Positions 13,596 through 27,359 of a stretch of 64,000 nucleotides of DNA are shown in pieces. Below the pieces are notes generated by a model. That model ran no database searches. It was not told the origin of the DNA and saw nothing but the letters and a program-made list of their open reading frames with translations. The translations under genes were made by a program, and so were the position numbers. The first letter of the stretch is position 1. Each line of letters starts with the position of its first letter. The DNA is taken from the NCBI GenBank assembly GCA_018257865.1, contig JAEUBA010000080.1, positions 62,001 through 126,000 of the forward strand, read 5' to 3'. This DNA comes from Stereocaulon alpinum (lineage: Eukaryota > Ascomycota > Lecanoromycetes > Lecanorales > Stereocaulaceae).

Positions 13596-14840
13596 ATGGC
13601 GTATACTCCCAGAGGCCGCGGTGGAGACCGTGGTAGAGGAGGAGACCGAGGCGGATTTCGTGGAGGTTCGCGTGGGGGACCAGGAGGGGCTCGTGGTGGC
13701 AGAGGTTAGATTTCCTTACCCCCATGCAGGTTAAGAATTGTTTGCTAAAGCATTCTTATAAGGCGGCTTTGGCGATCGAGGCGGCAGAGGTGGAGGTAGA
13801 GGCGCACCTCGAGGCCGTGGAGCACCTAGAGGAGGACGGGGAGGCATGAGAGGTGGTGCAAAAGGAGGCGCAAAGACCATAATCGTATGTTCACCAAAGT
13901 ATCTCTCGGCTCCAGTGGTTAGGACTAACTCCAGTGATCAACAGGAACCCTACACGCGATTTCCTGGCATTTTTCTTGCTCGCGGCAAGGAAGACATGCT
14001 CGTTACTAAGAACCTCACACCCGGCGAGTCCGTCTATGGCGAGAAACGCATATCGGTCGAATCGAGCTCGATAGATAAATCTATCACTAACGGCGATGCT
14101 ACACCGGCTACAAAGACTGAATACCGCGTGTGGAATCCCTTCAGGTATATTAATTCTTCAATGTTAGCTCCGCACCACGCTTATCGAACCTTAGATCGAA
14201 GCTCGCAGCCGGTATACTGGGCGGTCTAGATGAGATATTTATAAAGCCCGGAGCGAAAGTACTATACCTGGGAGCAGCCAGCGGCACATCAGTCTCACAT
14301 GTAGCCGACATTGTTGGTCCTACAGGAACAGTCTTCGCAGTCGAATTCTCGCATCGATCAGGAAGAGATCTCATCAATATGGCTACACACCGCACGAATG
14401 TTATACCTATAGTCGAAGATGCGCGCCACCCTCTCAAATACCGCATGCTTGTCTCAATGGTCGATACGATCTTCGCGGACGTTGCGCAGCCGGATCAAGC
14501 TAGGATTGTTGGAATAAACGCTCACATGTAAGCAATCTCGGCCTCCTCTGAATCTAGGAACGATCGGGACTGAACTTGCTACAGGTATCTGAAGGTTGGA
14601 GGTGGCGTGGTGGTAAGCATCAAGGCGAATTGCATCGACAGCACTGCACCAGCAGAGCAGGTATTTGCGAGAGAGGTGCAAAAGATGAAGGAGGAGAGGA
14701 TAAAGCCATTCGAACAAGTCACTCTAGAGCCCTTCGAGAGGGGTGAGTCCTTCTCCGTCCCCGTATATACATACCGTACTGACACCTAGGCTACAGATCA
14801 TTGCATAGTGACAGGGAAATATGTGCGTTCTATGACTTAA
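13596..14840 (+). CDS. NOP1: Fibrillarin, rRNA 2'-O-methyltransferase
   Basis: Six exons (13596-13704, 13763-13884, 13945-14144, 14195-14527, 14585-14742, 14797-14840) join in frame to 321 residues. The first ~95 residues are a Gly/Arg-rich GAR domain (RGRGGDRG, GGFRGGSRGG), followed by KTIIEPYTRFPG, LARGKEDMLVTKNL, PGESVYGEKRI and the SAM-binding fold with YLGAASGTSVSHVADIVG, GTVFAVEFSHRSGRDL and DTIFADVAQPDQARI. Fibrillarin is the catalytic subunit of box C/D snoRNPs in the nucleolus and methylates pre-rRNA. Introns are about 50-60 nt and interrupt codons in several phases; frame closure across all five supports the model. The final coding exon is only 44 nt. Confidence 0.97.
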
Positions 14841-14944
14841 AGGAAAAGGATCAGGATACTAAAGGAAGGTGATGCGTCATTTGCAAGGCGTCAGGTAGTT
14901 GCTTTGCGTGCCATGCATACCCACGTAAGAAATCGATCTGTAAA

Positions 14945-17033
14945 TCAGACAATGATCAGACCTGTTCTCTCATTCTCAAACCATTTTGAATCATTGATCC
15001 TCGCTAATCCAACCCGCTGGTATATGTCATAATCACCGCAAGGCACTAACGCCAGACAGTTTGCGGTCCAAGCCTCGTCTGTCACGGCACCGTCTTCGGT
15101 GTAGAATACGCCCTTCTCGAAGATGATGGGCAGACAGAAGATCCCACCTTCTACCATATCGAGATTGTCAGGGGAGAACTTGCCGACTAGCTGACAACTC
15201 TCAGTATCCAAAATGTTGTCATCATCATCCTCATCTTTCTTCAAAGCCTCATCAACCTCATCGTCCTTCAGCGCCAGCCCAAGCTTCAAAGGCCCATTAA
15301 TCTGCAACATCCCCTGTTCCACCTGTCCCAACGGATTCGTTCCTTGAACAGCTACATCGACCGCTTGGATACTGAAACAATTCAAATTCCATTGCCGGTC
15401 CTCATTGGGATCCTCGAAATCATGAAACGTCACACCGCCCCTTACACTCGCCCAGCTCCAACTTGGCGCCCTCCACATCGTGAACCTCTCCCCCGGCTCC
15501 TCAACCTGCCACAACAGCCCTCTCTGCAGATCGCTCTGCCATAGGCCCGCCACATACCCGTCCCCTATTGCTTGCTGTACTAAGCTTGCAATACCGCTCA
15601 ACGCAGGAAAAATGTCGCTTTCATACTTCAGTTCAAGGGTACTATATTGCTTAACGAGGTCATACCACCGGTCATACAACTCCAATAACTTTTCCCTCTC
15701 CTGACTGCCCCACTGACCGCGCTCCAACTTCGCACCCATGAATGCATGCCTTAATACTTCATCCCCACGCCCAAAATTGTGCAAAACACCTTCGGTTTTC
15801 CTTCCCTCCGGATAACGCTCGGACGCCTGCATTTCCAGACACGTCCAGCTAATTTGATTGGACTCGAAGAGAAGTGTGCGAGGGGCAAGGATACGTTCTT
15901 GCATCACCCAGCCGCGACGGTCGAGAGGGGAGTAGGCGCGCCGCCACCACGGTCCGATATCATCTCTGGGACGTACGTGGGCTTTGAAATTCATGGACGC
16001 TTCACGCTCGCCGCCTCCGCTTTCAAAGTTCAGATCAAGGGCACATGGTCTCACGAGCCTCGGGTCTCGGGGCATAAAGCAACCTACACTGCCATCCTCT
16101 GCACCAGCAGCTGAGATGGTGAACAGCGATTGCCGATAGTAATCGCCCATCTTCGCGGCTTCGGCCTCCCAGTCGGCCTTGGAATCCTGAATGATGCATA
16201 GGGAGTCAATCCACAGGTACTGTACATTCATTTTGCGGGTGATCATTACTGCGTCACGGAACGTTTGGGAAAGGGAGGCCATCGGGACGCCTTTCTCGCG
16301 AGTCGCCAAAGTAGCAAGGGTGGTAGTTATGATTGGCTGGCGGCCCCAGCGGTGGGAGAGAGTGACGTAAGGGACGGATTCTCTGAGCTTGAAAGAGGCT
16401 GAGGGGATCAGCATTGGAGGATCCGAAAATACGTTTATTACTCTTGTGGGGAGTGGGGGTGACGTGCTGGGGCTTGAGCAGGCGCTGTGGGCACTTGTGC
16501 AAGTTGTGAGCCATGAAGTCGCAAGAGTGAGGTTGCTGACCGAGCCAGTGCTTGAAAGGCCAGGTGTCTCATCGATGTCTGATATCGTTCGACTTAGGGT
16601 GCCTTTCAGTACCACTTGTTAGGTTTGTAATGTATCAAGACAAGACATGTGGTAGTAGAGGGAAGAAATCATCCTACGCACTATCAAGCTTCACGATCTC
16701 AAACGCAGCACTCCTCTCGCTTCCTGAGTACGCATACATGACCTCTGTAGCTGTGCCGTCTCCAGGCTTCTCGCAATAGAGCTGGACAGCTTGAAGATCT
16801 GGCTTTGGGGGCTTAGGCTTTGCTCTTACAAAGGGACTGGGAACCCTGCTTGGTGGTTGACTAAGACGGGCCCATAGCTGAGTGCAGAAATGGCAGCCTT
16901 GGTCAGCCGAAATCACTAGGCTTGCCAAGCTGGGTTGATGGACAAAGCTATATGATAATGATGGGATCAATGGCTCTTGAGACCGTAGGGAATGATATCT
17001 AAAAGTTATAGTTTGGCATACTTCACACAGCAT
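14945..17033 (-). CDS. HET-domain (heterokaryon incompatibility) protein
   Basis: Two exons (17033-16682 and 16614-14945) separated by a 67-nt intron give 673 residues. The first exon carries the N-terminal segment common upstream of HET domains (LCEVCQTITF ... GCHFCTQLW). The HET domain follows with its hallmarks VPYVTLSHRWG, LSQTFRDAVMITRKM, YLWIDSLCIIQDS and, after it, RRGWVMQERILAPRTL. HET proteins mediate vegetative incompatibility or cell death on non-self recognition. A run of Asp/Glu (DEVDEALKKDEDDDD) lies in the C-terminal third. The start of the second exon reads GTG, not ATG, which is why the upstream exon is required. Its target or partner is not predictable. Confidence 0.9.
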
Positions 17034-17939
17034 CGTGGTGTGTCATAGGAAATCAAGAGAGACTCGTTTGAACGACATCACACCATATGCATCAATCTTG
17101 AAGTGGAAGATGCTGAATGGGCTCACGACCAGCATGCCCATGAGACGTTAGCATAGGGCTTTGTGGCGCCATACCACTAGCAACTATGCGTATCTAAATG
17201 CGGAAGCTTGGTCATTTAGGTATTGGCGCTTCGGTGGCGCTACTCTAGAGATGAACCATGTCAATGGTTACCACCGACGAACCGAGCTTATCACTAACCA
17301 CGTTACTACGTATATCGTACGTAAGCCAGTAGGCTTTCTCTGGTGCAGTCTTGGCCTGCTACGAGCCCAAGAAGAAAGTGAATTCCATCTCCTTCGTCAA
17401 CAATTGCTCTGAAGCACTGAATAATCTGATACCTCGAGATCTGCGCCCAATCCAGGGTCGAAGATCTTCTCGCCAATTTCGCATTCTCGCAGTTCTAAGC
17501 CAAGCTCATTGACCACTTTCTGTTATCGCAATACACTTCGAGAGCGTAGTACTTCTTATTAATGTAGATGTCTGCGCCTTGTATCTGAGATTGTTTGGAT
17601 CATTGGACCAATAGAGCTAACAGTTGCAAGCCTAGCTATTACTAATGGTAGGAATTGACACGACATTGATTCGCAATGTACCGCAAACCCGATACACATT
17701 GCTTCGTTGGTTAGTGTCTTGCAGCATATCCAGCTTCTTCTTCTTCTATGCTCATCATCAACGCTGAGCTTGTCCGGCCTCTACAATCAGCACAAAATCC
17801 GAATATCAGAATCTGACGTTGGCGATTGGTAAAACTTCGGTTGAGCTTGATTTGTGACCAGATGGACCGCGCTGGTGCTCGATTGCCTTGGCTCAAGCAC
17901 TAGGCTAGGAATGGCAAGTCCGCCGAGATTAAAGGAACC
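17034..17939. other. Intergenic left of LINE insertion
   Basis: No gene recognised. A minus-strand frame around 17790-17978 is open across the insertion junction but has no family match and no clear partner exon on the other side of the LINE. Confidence 0.4.
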
Positions 17940-17953
17940 GGTGCCGTATGCTT
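17940..17953 (+). repeat. Left target-site duplication of LINE remnant
   Basis: The 14-mer GGTGCCGTATGCTT occurs here and again exactly at 18994-19007, flanking the LINE-derived block. Confidence 0.85.
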
Positions 17954-18993
17954 GCCCGGAGGCCAGTCTGGGCAGCATATCCTAACACACATCGTTAAAG
18001 AACTTGATGATCGTGCTTAGAAGGGGCACCCTAGGGTCGAGATCCGATGGATCCCAGCCCACGAAGGGGTGCTAGGTAATAAGGAAGCAGATAAGCTCGC
18101 TAAAGTAGCTGCTAAGCGTAAGCTAGCGGCCCTAGGAGCCTGTACCCTCGCAGCAGCAGTCCGGCCTGTAATACGCCGCAAGACTCTCGACTTATAGGAT
18201 TGATAATAGCAGGTCGAAGCCTATAGACGAGACCTCTTTTAGCACGCAGGATACCTAGATAAAACCGCCCTTAAAAGGTATAAAGGACTTAGCAGAGTCC
18301 AGAGCTCAATCCTTACCTAGTTACGGACGGGTAAGATAGGGCTCAACTACTTCCTTTAAAATATTAGAGTTAAAGAGTAACAGAGGAGGCTCTCTGCTAG
18401 TATAAGCGAAGCGCTGAGATAATTCGCTATATCCTAACAGAGTGCCACCTCCTCTAAAGTATAAGGGAAGAAGTCTTCGGCCCCCTAAGGGGTCGGGGGC
18501 TGGATATACGGCAACTTATCTCTCACTTAGACGTCGTATCCCGCACGATATCTTTTATATATAAGGCGGGTAGGCTGAAGCAATTTAGATAGACGTCTTA
18601 AGTACGAAGTATACCAGCCGGTCCCCCTGCTACGGGGGACCAGCGCTGAAGGTAATAATATATACAGCTCACAAAAGCCCTACCGTACCGCAGCGGGGCC
18701 CTATAGACAGATACGGAACCTATAGCAAGGGACAAAGCAAGCCTAGCGGAGGGATATATATTTATTTAGACTTTTTAGACTTTGCGGTTTTAAACTTTTG
18801 GACTTTTAGACTTTAACTTTTTAGACTTTGGAGTTTTGCAATAGTTTAGCGGGCGCCTTATGTTGCTTTAAGGGGCCTAGAGTTGCTATTAATAGCGGCT
18901 CTAGACCCCGCAAATCCCCTGTAAGAAAACGCTGCATAGCGCCTTTGCGGGCGCTGGGACAGTCTATGAGTCAATCAATCAATCAATCAATCA
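17954..18993 (+). mobile_element. 5'-truncated, decayed LINE (non-LTR) remnant
   Basis: About 1.04 kb between two 14-bp direct repeats. The left part reads, through stops, as a LINE ribonuclease H domain: SGQHILTHIVKELDDR, then IRWIPAHEGVLGNKEADKLA, typical of Tad1-like fungal elements. Many TAG/TAA stops and a marked excess of TpA suggest RIP (repeat-induced point mutation). After a TTTAGACTTT-rich 3' stretch (18765-18835) it ends in a TCAA microsatellite rather than poly-A. The missing 5' part and the microsatellite tail next to the duplication fit target-primed reverse transcription. The element is not functional. Confidence 0.85.
18971..18993 (+). repeat. (TCAA)n 3' tail of LINE remnant
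   Basis: Five TCAA units plus TCA lie directly against the right-hand target-site duplication, so they are best read as the element's 3' tail. Confidence 0.75.
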
Positions 18994-19007
18994 GGTGCCG
19001 TATGCTT
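18994..19007 (+). repeat. Right target-site duplication of LINE remnant
   Basis: Second, identical copy of GGTGCCGTATGCTT; host sequence resumes after it. Confidence 0.85.
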
Positions 19008-19707
19008 ACCTACCATACTTCTGCCGTCTTTCTATGAAACGTCCAGTGGCACAGTCAACCCTCTCAGCTGAAAAGGAGATGCTGCCGAGATTGCAGATGC
19101 AAAACAATCGGGATCCTCCGCCCATCTCATCCACTTTCCTGCAGAACAGGGCGTCTATGTTACCTGTATCTTTGCTCAGCCTCATCAAGCGCATCGATCA
19201 TCAAGCTGACGCGTTGCATGCATCCATAACTATTCTAATTTGATAAGTGTAATCTCCGATAAAGCATGAATAAGTGGATAACATCTTATTGATGCAAGGC
19301 AACTTCACATGGATACTCAGTAGGTCATGCTCCCACCTCAACCTTGCCACTTTTCTGAGCAGCCGTTCAAAAGAATGATGTGCCTGTGCGGTCTGTTGTT
19401 CCGTATCCTATGTATCCAAGTTTCGACTGCCCCCAAAACAGCATCTTTGATATCTTTACCCCGGCTTGATACCTCCATCAGGCTGGAGATCCACCGAGTG
19501 GCTCTCGTATTCAGGTTTCGCCAGGGTACTCGATCTGCAGCAGCGGAAGCTGAATGTAACATGACAAATCCCAAGCCTATGTACCCTTGGAAATGAGTAA
19601 GATATGAACCACATTTCGCTCGTAATACGAATCTCATTCTATGCCAGCTTGAATGTCTCGTAGTCTTCCATCTAGCTTCGTTATTGACCTTCATTGCCCC
19701 ATCAAGC
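19008..19707. other. Upstream flank of repeat glycoprotein gene
   Basis: No coding exon is supported. A minus-strand frame (19338-19736) is open for 132 codons but has no recognisable domain and overlaps the start of the gene to the right. Confidence 0.4.
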
Positions 19708-23493
<3,786 letters not shown>

Positions 23494-24646
23494 CAAGCGG
23501 GTGGGATGTCTGAGCTTAATGTGGTCATGTGAATCAACTCAGAAAGCTGCTTATGGCGAGTTATTGTTTCATAGACTGGGACGATGTGTTCTTCCGATGG
23601 GCCATCTTCGAGGACAGAGCTGGAATAGCTATAAAGGGAAAGGGAGATGTGCGCTGCTTGAAGTGTCTCTTTGTAGACAGGAGCCGGCGTTGTTGTAAAC
23701 AAGGTATAATCATGCTGGACTTAATGTAGGACATGTACTCTCACACAGTCATTTCTCTTAGAAGGTTATGCCCCTTGGCTATTACTGGGCCATCACTCGC
23801 CACAAAACACCGCGATTGGCCGGAAATTTCTAAACCTCGACGCCTGAACACAAGTCCCCTATCTCCAACCTCAGTCATGCTCTACCCTCTCTAGCAGATA
23901 ATCCTATGCTCCTTTACCGCTTCAGGAGCACATAAAGAACGAAGACATAAATCCATGGTTCTTGAAACTGCTGCCACACCCCTTGCTATGTTCTTTGTCG
24001 AGTATGAACTCACGGTCTAGTCCATGAATATCGCGGATAATTGACTGCGTATTTGCTGGTGAAGGGTGTGATATCTTGGTTCTGTCTCGAAGCGGAGAGA
24101 TTTTCGTTCGAGAAGACGATGTGATTGATTTTGGCGGTCGACGATGTCAATCACAACATATCCTTGTGGCCGTGAGAGCTTGTGTTCGAGGTCGGTAGCA
24201 GCGACGCTTTTTGATGTGATAGGTGGATTTGGCTGGATTCCCGGTCTTATCTTCCAAGGGACATATCATTCTGGAACAGATATGTAGTCCGTGGGAATGA
24301 TTTGGGTCGAATGTCTGGCCAAAATGGGATACCTGCCGCGAGCCTAGATTGAAACCTTGGAAGGAAGAGAGCTGGCAGTAAGTATGGTGGAACACGCAAG
24401 GGCGCGCTGATGGTCGGCTAGAGAAAAGAACTGCTAAAGTGGATAGGGATTGTGATTGGCTAGTTTGCCTGGTAGATGGCCAGAGCGGCCTCGACATTGG
24501 GGACGCTCTCAAGTCGTCGGTATGAGTCCCATTATATTATGGCCTCGAAAGGAATGCTCGGCGAATGTTGTCTGGCAAAGCGAGTATCGAACTATGGACT
24601 CTCTGTCGTACTGGTCAATTTCCGTTGTAGTATGGAGTGAAATATC
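23494..24646. other. Intergenic, no gene recognised
   Basis: Presumed 3' flanks of the convergent repeat-glycoprotein and F-box-like genes. Short frames only. Confidence 0.5.
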
Positions 24647-25327
24647 TTAGGAATTTGGCTCTGCATCCTGGATAATAGCAAGGCGGATCGTAGTTTCGGC
24701 CTCTCCTCTCCATTTGAAGTAGAAGGTTGCCGAAGAAACCATTTCGCTACTAAGGATGAAGGCGTAAAGCTGTCTCCAATTGAGTTTGATAGTCATGTCA
24801 GGATTGCCTGGCTGTCCATTCGGTGAATAGTGGATGCATTCTGACAAATGCACATTGCCAAAACCGTAACCTCTATGCATTTCCGCGGCTGGGTAGAGCT
24901 TCTTTGGGTAGAACCTTGTTTGATAAAGCTCATCAAACCAGGCAGAGCGCTGTTCGACATCGGACTGCTTCATGCTTGAACTATAAACATCGTTGAATGT
25001 TGCCTTGAACACAGCTTCATTCCTGTCTTCAGACAGCTGACTAAACCGAAAACATAGATAAGGCCTCCGATCGATGAATGTTCTCAAGCCGTTCTTATCA
25101 ATCTTTATCCTTCGCTTGCCGGGTGCTATCCATACACCGGCTCCGCGAATATCGTACGTAAGCAATAGACTTTCAATTTCCATTTTGAACAGTCTTGATA
25201 CACAGCGAAGTTGGGTCCAGAGATGGAGAAGATCTTTGTAGCAGGTATGTTTGCACAATCTCGAAAGGACGATCCTCCAAATTTCGACTGGAAATGCGGG
25301 CGTACACGTTTCAAGATTTAGAGACAT
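24647..25327 (-). CDS. F-box-like hypothetical protein
   Basis: Single uninterrupted frame of 226 residues from ATG 25327. The N-terminus (FPVEIWRIVLSRLC ... LRCVSRLFKMEIESLLL, about residues 12-57) resembles a degenerate F-box. The rest is a fungus-type hypothetical region with a repeated YxF/FRF aromatic pattern but no catalytic motif. No signal peptide or membrane segment. Function not assignable beyond possible SCF adaptor; it may also be one of the many lineage-specific small F-box-like genes of Pezizomycotina. Confidence 0.6.
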   Translation of the reverse strand: MSLNLETCTPAFPVEIWRIVLSRLCKHTCYKDLLHLWTQLRCVSRLFKMEIESLLLTYDIRGAGVWIAPGKRRIKIDKNGLRTFIDRRPYLCFRFSQLSEDRNEAVFKATFNDVYSSSMKQSDVEQRSAWFDELYQTRFYPKKLYPAAEMHRGYGFGNVHLSECIHYSPNGQPGNPDMTIKLNWRQLYAFILSSEMVSSATFYFKWRGEAETTIRLAIIQDAEPNS

Positions 25328-26705
25328 CCTTGCGATTGATCACAGTTGCTCGTGTTTTAAATGTTGGTTTCGCGATGGCTTTTGGATATAACATTGATGC
25401 GGATTCGATTCACTGGCTGATTATCAGGGATTTCTGTAGGTGCCTGAAGCCTTTTGGCGCTAACTCGATTATGACTAGCGTGGCAATCCTTCCGAAGCTG
25501 TCGAGACGGTGAGCTGCTACAATATATTTAATTAGGTCAAGTCCAACACCGAATTGGCCTCTTTGCCTTCAGTTGGACAATTCCGAGTACCCTTAAAGGA
25601 AAGGTCTCCGCCTCCATGACCGGAATTAAGAGCCACTAGCACCAGCCCAGCACCACATCCAATGCCGTGAGCATGCTGTCCCTGGGCTTCGGTCAAGAGA
25701 CTATAGATCTCAGTGTCTGCCAGTACGGATTTTGAACCGCCCTTTGAGTCTCGAGAGTGGGCTATATCCTCGATGAGTCTCCTCTAATCCACACTAAATT
25801 CCAGCTGACCGTAATGAGCGCGAGAGTGGCTTTGACTGGCAATCCTTGTAGGCATCGCTACACAAAGATATCTCGAAACCACGCTAGGTCATGAGCTAGT
25901 GCGGAAAGGAGCAACACTAGCTGGAAGAGCGACACGTGATAGATCGTCTGCTCCGCAACGGTGATACTCCTACCGGATGGACGTAGCTAGGAGTGGCAAG
26001 CACTGGCCTGTGAGCTTGGCTAGAAACTCTCACCTGAATGCATTGAGCCATAGGGTGGCGCAATTGGAGGCGAATATGAAAAATCTTGGACACTATGGAA
26101 GCGGGCAATGTGGGTTGCGCAGTCGATGAGGCGGATGAGAGTAATATTGCCGATAATTTGCGCTGGGTTTGAATCAGTGAGATATCGCTCTTTCGATGGA
26201 TCGAAGCCATTCATGATTGCAAGACGTGACTGAACATGCCTATCACCAACATGACAAGATGTCTACACTCTCCACAATTATTACGCCTTGCTTGACTCCC
26301 TTCTAAGATGCAAGACGTGGCTAGTAGTAGCCTTGTTGGAGCGATCTTTGCAACATGGATTATTCAATGAGACTAGAGATGGGTTGAGTACCGAGAGCGT
26401 CGAGACATGAATAACGCTGAGAGTGTTTGCTGCGTCAGTCAAAGCTGTGATCAGCTATGCGGGGACATAAAAATTCGCAATATCTGGACCACTGTCTCCG
26501 GCTGACTCAGTGGTCGACACCGCGTTCTCGATGGTTCTCAAGGCAAAGATTGTGTCAGGCGCTAGTAGCCGTTCATTTGAGACCTTCGTCTTACAGCCAG
26601 GACTGCGAACGGATATTTTCGTAGAGATTTCCCGAGATTGAAACCATGGCGAGCGTTCAAGACTTGCTTGTTGCATGTCCCCTAGCTGATGATTCTAACA
26701 GTACC
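25328..26705. other. Intergenic, no gene recognised
   Basis: No splice-supported coding chain. A minus-strand segment around 25550-25690 is open with a Gly-rich composition but lacks a start, a stop-to-stop exon structure and a recognisable family. Confidence 0.4.
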
Positions 26706-27302
26706 CTATCTTCCGTTCAATATCTCTTCCACATCCTTATCGAGTTTGCGCCAAACCACGATCCAATGTCCGATTCTGGGCCACTTTTTCTCAACGTCCC
26801 TCACCAAACGCTCCTGTTCCTTGGCCTTCCTTTGCTTCTCCATTCCACGCTTTAGGTCCAGATGCTTACAATGCACATTCAACCTGGTCCATCTCTCAAC
26901 AACAGTTGCTAGCCTCTCCGCCATAGCGACACTCCGATGTATGCCATAGTAGCACGATACCGTGATGGCGACACAGCCTACATAGTCCTCATGCTTATCC
27001 AGGAACCTTTGAATCTGGTCCAACGCTTTCTGGAAACGCGCCTCATTCCTGCGGATCGAAAAGAACGCGTCAGCGAGGGGTGTATCAAGGCCGGTATAGT
27101 CGTAGCACAGTTCAGGAGGAGGAGCCTTCAGGCGCGAGCAGTCAACGTCAATGATGTTTGGGATATGGAATACGGGCTTTGGGCCCAGAGATTGGCCGTA
27201 GGTGTAGAAGTCTATATCATGTTAGAAAGGTTCATCGAGGTATCCCAGCGAGTGCTTACGCATGCAAAGGCCGCGGTGTGAACGAGAGTTGTGTGTGTGC
27301 AT
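26706..27302 (-). CDS. RapZ C-terminal-domain-like protein
   Basis: Exons 27302-27260 and 27211-26706, joined across a 48-nt intron (GTAAGC, CTAAC branch, ATATAG), give 182 residues. Features are FYTYGQSLGPKPVFHIPNI, the turn IIDVDCSRLKAPP, ELCYDYTGLDTPL and the HRS loop VSCYYGIHRSVAMAERLA followed by NVHCKHLDL. These match the C-terminal domain of the RapZ family, which in bacteria senses glucosamine-6-phosphate and adapts a small RNA to RNase E; in fungi the role is unknown. The C-terminus is a Lys/Arg/Glu-rich helix. An in-frame ATG at 27359 would add 19 residues; I kept 27302 but cannot decide between them. Confidence 0.75.
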
Positions 27303-27359
27303 TACCGATCCTCCTTGGCTTGATTTGGCTTGGCCCAGGAGGAACGAAACCACGTCCAT

